DNA of 64,000 bases from Deltaproteobacteria bacterium (GTDB lineage: Bacteria; Myxococcota_A; UBA9042; PHBI01), in contig JACKFA010000014.1 of NCBI GenBank assembly GCA_020632715.1, positions 1-64,000 of the forward strand. Direction: 5' to 3'. The translations under genes and the position numbers were made by a program. A model generated the notes under the pieces. The model saw only the letters and a list, made by a program, of their open reading frames with translations, ran no database searches and was not told the origin of the DNA. Numbering within the stretch: the stretch's first letter is position 1; each line of letters begins with the position of its first letter. Positions 61,876 through 64,000 of the stretch are shown piece by piece.

Positions 61876-63210
61876 ATGGCAGCTCAGCACGTCGTAGGCA
61901 TCATCGGTGGGGCCGTCGCCGGCTCGGAGGCCGCCGCGCTCGTCGCCGAGCGCGGGGCCCTGGCGGTCGTCATCGAGCAGAACCACCGCCCGTACGGGAA
62001 GATCGAGGACGGCCTCCCGCGATGGCACTCGGCGCTCCGCGACAAGGAGTACGGCCGCATCGACGAGAACCTCGGCCGCGACAACGTCCTCTTCGTGCCG
62101 GGGACGGCCGTCGGGCGCGACGTCGGCTGGGACGAGCTCACCGCGGAGCTCGGCCTGAACGCCATCATCCTCGCGAACGGGGCGTGGCGCGATCGGCACA
62201 TCACCTCGGTCGAGGGCATCGACCGCTTCGAGGGCAAGGGCCTCGTCTACCAGAACCAGTTCGTCTACTGGTTCAACCACTACCACGAGGCCGGCTACGA
62301 CGGGCCGCGCTTCGAGGTGAGCGACGGGGCGGTCGTGATCGGCGGCGGGCTCGCGTCGATCGACGTCGTGAAGATCATCAACCTCGAGCTCTACGCGCGG
62401 GCGCTGCGCGAGCGCGGCGTCGAGATCGACGTGGTCGAGCTCGAGCACAAGGGGATCGCCGAGACGCTCGAGGAGAACGGCATCGCGCAGGGCGACCTCG
62501 GGCTCAAGGGGGTCACGCTCTTCTATCGGCGGCGCGCGGAGGACATGCCGCTCGCGACGACGGACGACCCGAAGCCGACGCCCGAGCAGCGCGCGAAGCT
62601 CGAGAAGGTGCGGCTCAAGATCCTCGACAAGGTGCTGCGGAAGTACCTCGTGAACTTCGAGGGGCAGACGGTCGCCACCGGCTATCACGAAGAGAACGGG
62701 CGGCTCGTCGGGCTCGAGTTCCACCGCACGGCGCTCGAGGGGCGCGACGTGACGATCGTCCCGGGGAGCGCGTTCACGGTGCACACCGACCTCGTCGTGA
62801 GCTCGATCGGGAGCATCCCCGAGCCGATCCCCGGGGTCGCGATGCGCGGCGAGCTCTACGGGTTCGCGAGCTGGGACACCGGCGAGCTCGACCGCTCGCG
62901 GGGCGTGTTCGGGCTCGGCAACGTGCTGACCGGCAAGGGGAACATCAAGGACAGCCGGAAGAACGCGCGCGACATCACGGGGCGGATCCTCGACCACGAG
63001 CTCGGCCTGTCGGGCGCGGGGGCGACGAGCGAGGCGGTGCACGCGGAGGCGCGCGGGGAGGCCGAGGCGGTGGTGGCCGAGGCGCTCGCGCGGCCGGCGC
63101 TCGACGAGGCGGCCGTAGAGCGCGTGCGCGCCTGGGTGAGGCGCCGGTGGGAGGCCGTCGGCTACGGCGGGGACTACGCCGCGTGGATGGACCGGCACCG
63201 CCCGGGCTGA
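61876..63210 (+). CDS. FAD/NAD(P)-dependent oxidoreductase (ferredoxin-NADP reductase-like)
   Basis: The 444-residue flavoprotein has two nucleotide-binding folds: IIGGAVAGSEAAALVAERG at residues 9-27 for FAD (Gly-rich with an acidic end in VVIEQN) and VIGGGLASIDVVKI near 155 for NAD(P). A GLGNVLTGKGNIKDSRKNA region, typical of FprA-type and glutamate-synthase-small-subunit-like enzymes, lies near 345. It has no transmembrane helix and no disulfide-active CxxC. It probably passes electrons between NAD(P)H and ferredoxin or a related partner. It is followed within 25 bases by a lipoprotein gene, perhaps cotranscribed. Confidence 0.82.
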   Translation: MAAQHVVGIIGGAVAGSEAAALVAERGALAVVIEQNHRPYGKIEDGLPRWHSALRDKEYGRIDENLGRDNVLFVPGTAVGRDVGWDELTAELGLNAIILANGAWRDRHITSVEGIDRFEGKGLVYQNQFVYWFNHYHEAGYDGPRFEVSDGAVVIGGGLASIDVVKIINLELYARALRERGVEIDVVELEHKGIAETLEENGIAQGDLGLKGVTLFYRRRAEDMPLATTDDPKPTPEQRAKLEKVRLKILDKVLRKYLVNFEGQTVATGYHEENGRLVGLEFHRTALEGRDVTIVPGSAFTVHTDLVVSSIGSIPEPIPGVAMRGELYGFASWDTGELDRSRGVFGLGNVLTGKGNIKDSRKNARDITGRILDHELGLSGAGATSEAVHAEARGEAEAVVAEALARPALDEAAVERVRAWVRRRWEAVGYGGDYAAWMDRHRPG

Positions 63211-63232
63211 GGCGCGGCGCACGGAGGGGCGG

Positions 63233-64000
63233 ATGGTCGGGATGAGGTGGCTACTGCTCGTGGGCGCGCTCGGCGCGCTCGCGGCGTGCGACGAGCAAGG
63301 CGGGATCGAGGGCTCCACGGACACGGGGGCCGTCGACACGGCGACCGCCGTCGACACCGTGGTCGTCGCGGACACGGCGGACACGAGCGAGGCCGTGGAC
63401 ACGGTCGCGGACGCGGGCCCGGACGCGGAGGACGTCACGGACGACGTCGCGGACGGCGTGGACGCCGCCGACACCGCCGACGCCGCAGACGGCGACGCGG
63501 ACGACGCCGACGACGCCGAGGACACCGTGTTCCTCGAGGACGTCGCCGACACGAGCGACGTCGCCGACACCGCCGACACGACCGACACGACCGACACCGC
63601 CGACACGGCCGACGCGCTCTGCGGCGGCGCGTGCCCGACCACGGCGGCGACCCTGAGCGAGGTGAAGGCGCTCGTCATCGAGGCCGTGCGCTTCGGCGCG
63701 AGCACCGACGCGGTCGTGCTGCGGAACGTCTCGGGCGCGACGGTCACCGTCACGCCGTCGTGGCAGGCGTGCAACCGCCCTGCCTACGGCGCGCTCACCG
63801 CGACGAACGTCGACATCGCCGCCGGCGCGCGCCACACCTTCACGGTGCCGTTCGCCATCAGCGGCAACGACGAGCTCGCCATCTACACGTCGTCGTCCTA
63901 CGGCAGCGGGGACGCGATGATGGCGTTCGTCGCCTGGGGCGCGCCGACGGGGAGCGTCTCCCGCGAGTCGGTCGCGGTCGGCGCGGGGCTCTGGGCGACC
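63233..64000 (+). CDS. lipoprotein with Asp/Thr/Val stalk, truncated by the window end
   Basis: The open frame runs from ATG 63233 to the end of the window (256 codons, no stop reached). It has a short signal with lipobox LAAC, then about 100 residues of VDTADTxD-type low complexity, then LCGGACPTT and a beta-domain-like segment (VLRNVSGATVTVTPSWQAC, RHTFTVPFAISGNDELAIYTSS). The pattern resembles lamin-tail-like or other surface beta domains, without a firm match. GGAGGGG lies just before the ATG, 22 bases after the oxidoreductase stop. A second ATG at 63242 is possible. Confidence 0.75.
   Translation, partial: MVGMRWLLLVGALGALAACDEQGGIEGSTDTGAVDTATAVDTVVVADTADTSEAVDTVADAGPDAEDVTDDVADGVDAADTADAADGDADDADDAEDTVFLEDVADTSDVADTADTTDTTDTADTADALCGGACPTTAATLSEVKALVIEAVRFGASTDAVVLRNVSGATVTVTPSWQACNRPAYGALTATNVDIAAGARHTFTVPFAISGNDELAIYTSSSYGSGDAMMAFVAWGAPTGSVSRESVAVGAGLWAT

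Overview
This window is GC-rich bacterial DNA (well above 65 percent G+C by eye) and most likely comes from a myxobacterium or close relative (Myxococcota). The evidence is the protein set. Several secreted proteins end in a MYXO-CTERM-like tail (Gly/Cys patch, one hydrophobic helix, Arg cluster): 1161-1991, 1984-2949, 14580-16346, 17492-18709, 18934-20691, 46891-48291. There are two Hanks-type Ser/Thr kinases, one ending in an AgmX/PglI-type tail and one in a PEGA domain. Many lipoproteins carry long Asp/Thr/Ala linkers, and there are DUF2330, MopE-type, DUF4215, IgGFc-binding and thrombospondin-3 proteins. I see no rRNA, tRNA, CRISPR array, transposase or phage gene.

Layout. 0-5 kb: an SDR oxidoreductase, a tandem pair of secreted zinc metalloproteases and an RTX-type beta-roll lipoprotein. 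5.3-11 kb: a tightly overlapping minus-strand operon that runs Ser/Thr kinase with AgmX-type tail, unknown lipoprotein, single-heme cytochrome lipoprotein, outer-membrane barrel carrying a CxxCH motif, and DUF1295 membrane protein. 11-14.4 kb: VOC protein, membrane protein, BtpA-family protein and a hydrolase. 14.4-20.7 kb: two near-identical DUF2330 paralogues flank an M15 peptidase and an EGF-like protein. Each paralogue has a -24/-12 (sigma-54) promoter and an upstream palindrome. 20.7-24.6 kb: a TetR regulator divergent from a D-aminoacylase-like amidohydrolase, then a CDP-alcohol phosphatidyltransferase that also has a sigma-54-type promoter. 24.6-34 kb: secreted Cys-rich, CotH/C-lectin, CAP and PPC lipoproteins, an inositol-phosphatase-like enzyme and a zinc-finger protein. 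33-36 kb: a second Ser/Thr kinase locus. 36-43 kb: a response regulator, a TerB-like protein, a metallophosphoesterase, a heparinase-like lipoprotein and phosphofructokinase. 43-50.6 kb: surface proteins and an ECF sigma/FecR pair. 50.8-55 kb: a zinc-ribbon protein, DUF1499, a hydrolase, and a PAAR protein with a putative effector. 55-64 kb: IgGFc-binding/DUF4215 proteins, dihydropyrimidinase, a hybrid histidine kinase, an FAD/NAD oxidoreductase and a lipoprotein cut by the window end.

The most notable signals lie outside the genes. A 15-bp palindrome, GTGAACGNCGTTCAC, recurs in four intergenic places exactly and once with one mismatch; one copy sits beside the tetR gene, suggesting a local TetR regulon. 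Three -24/-12 promoters each have an upstream palindrome typical of enhancer-binding-protein sites. Four single-step frame breaks, at C/G homopolymers or a GC dinucleotide run, interrupt three otherwise well-preserved genes (33.8-34.5 kb and near 50.15 kb). They are best explained by assembly errors, but could be real lesions.
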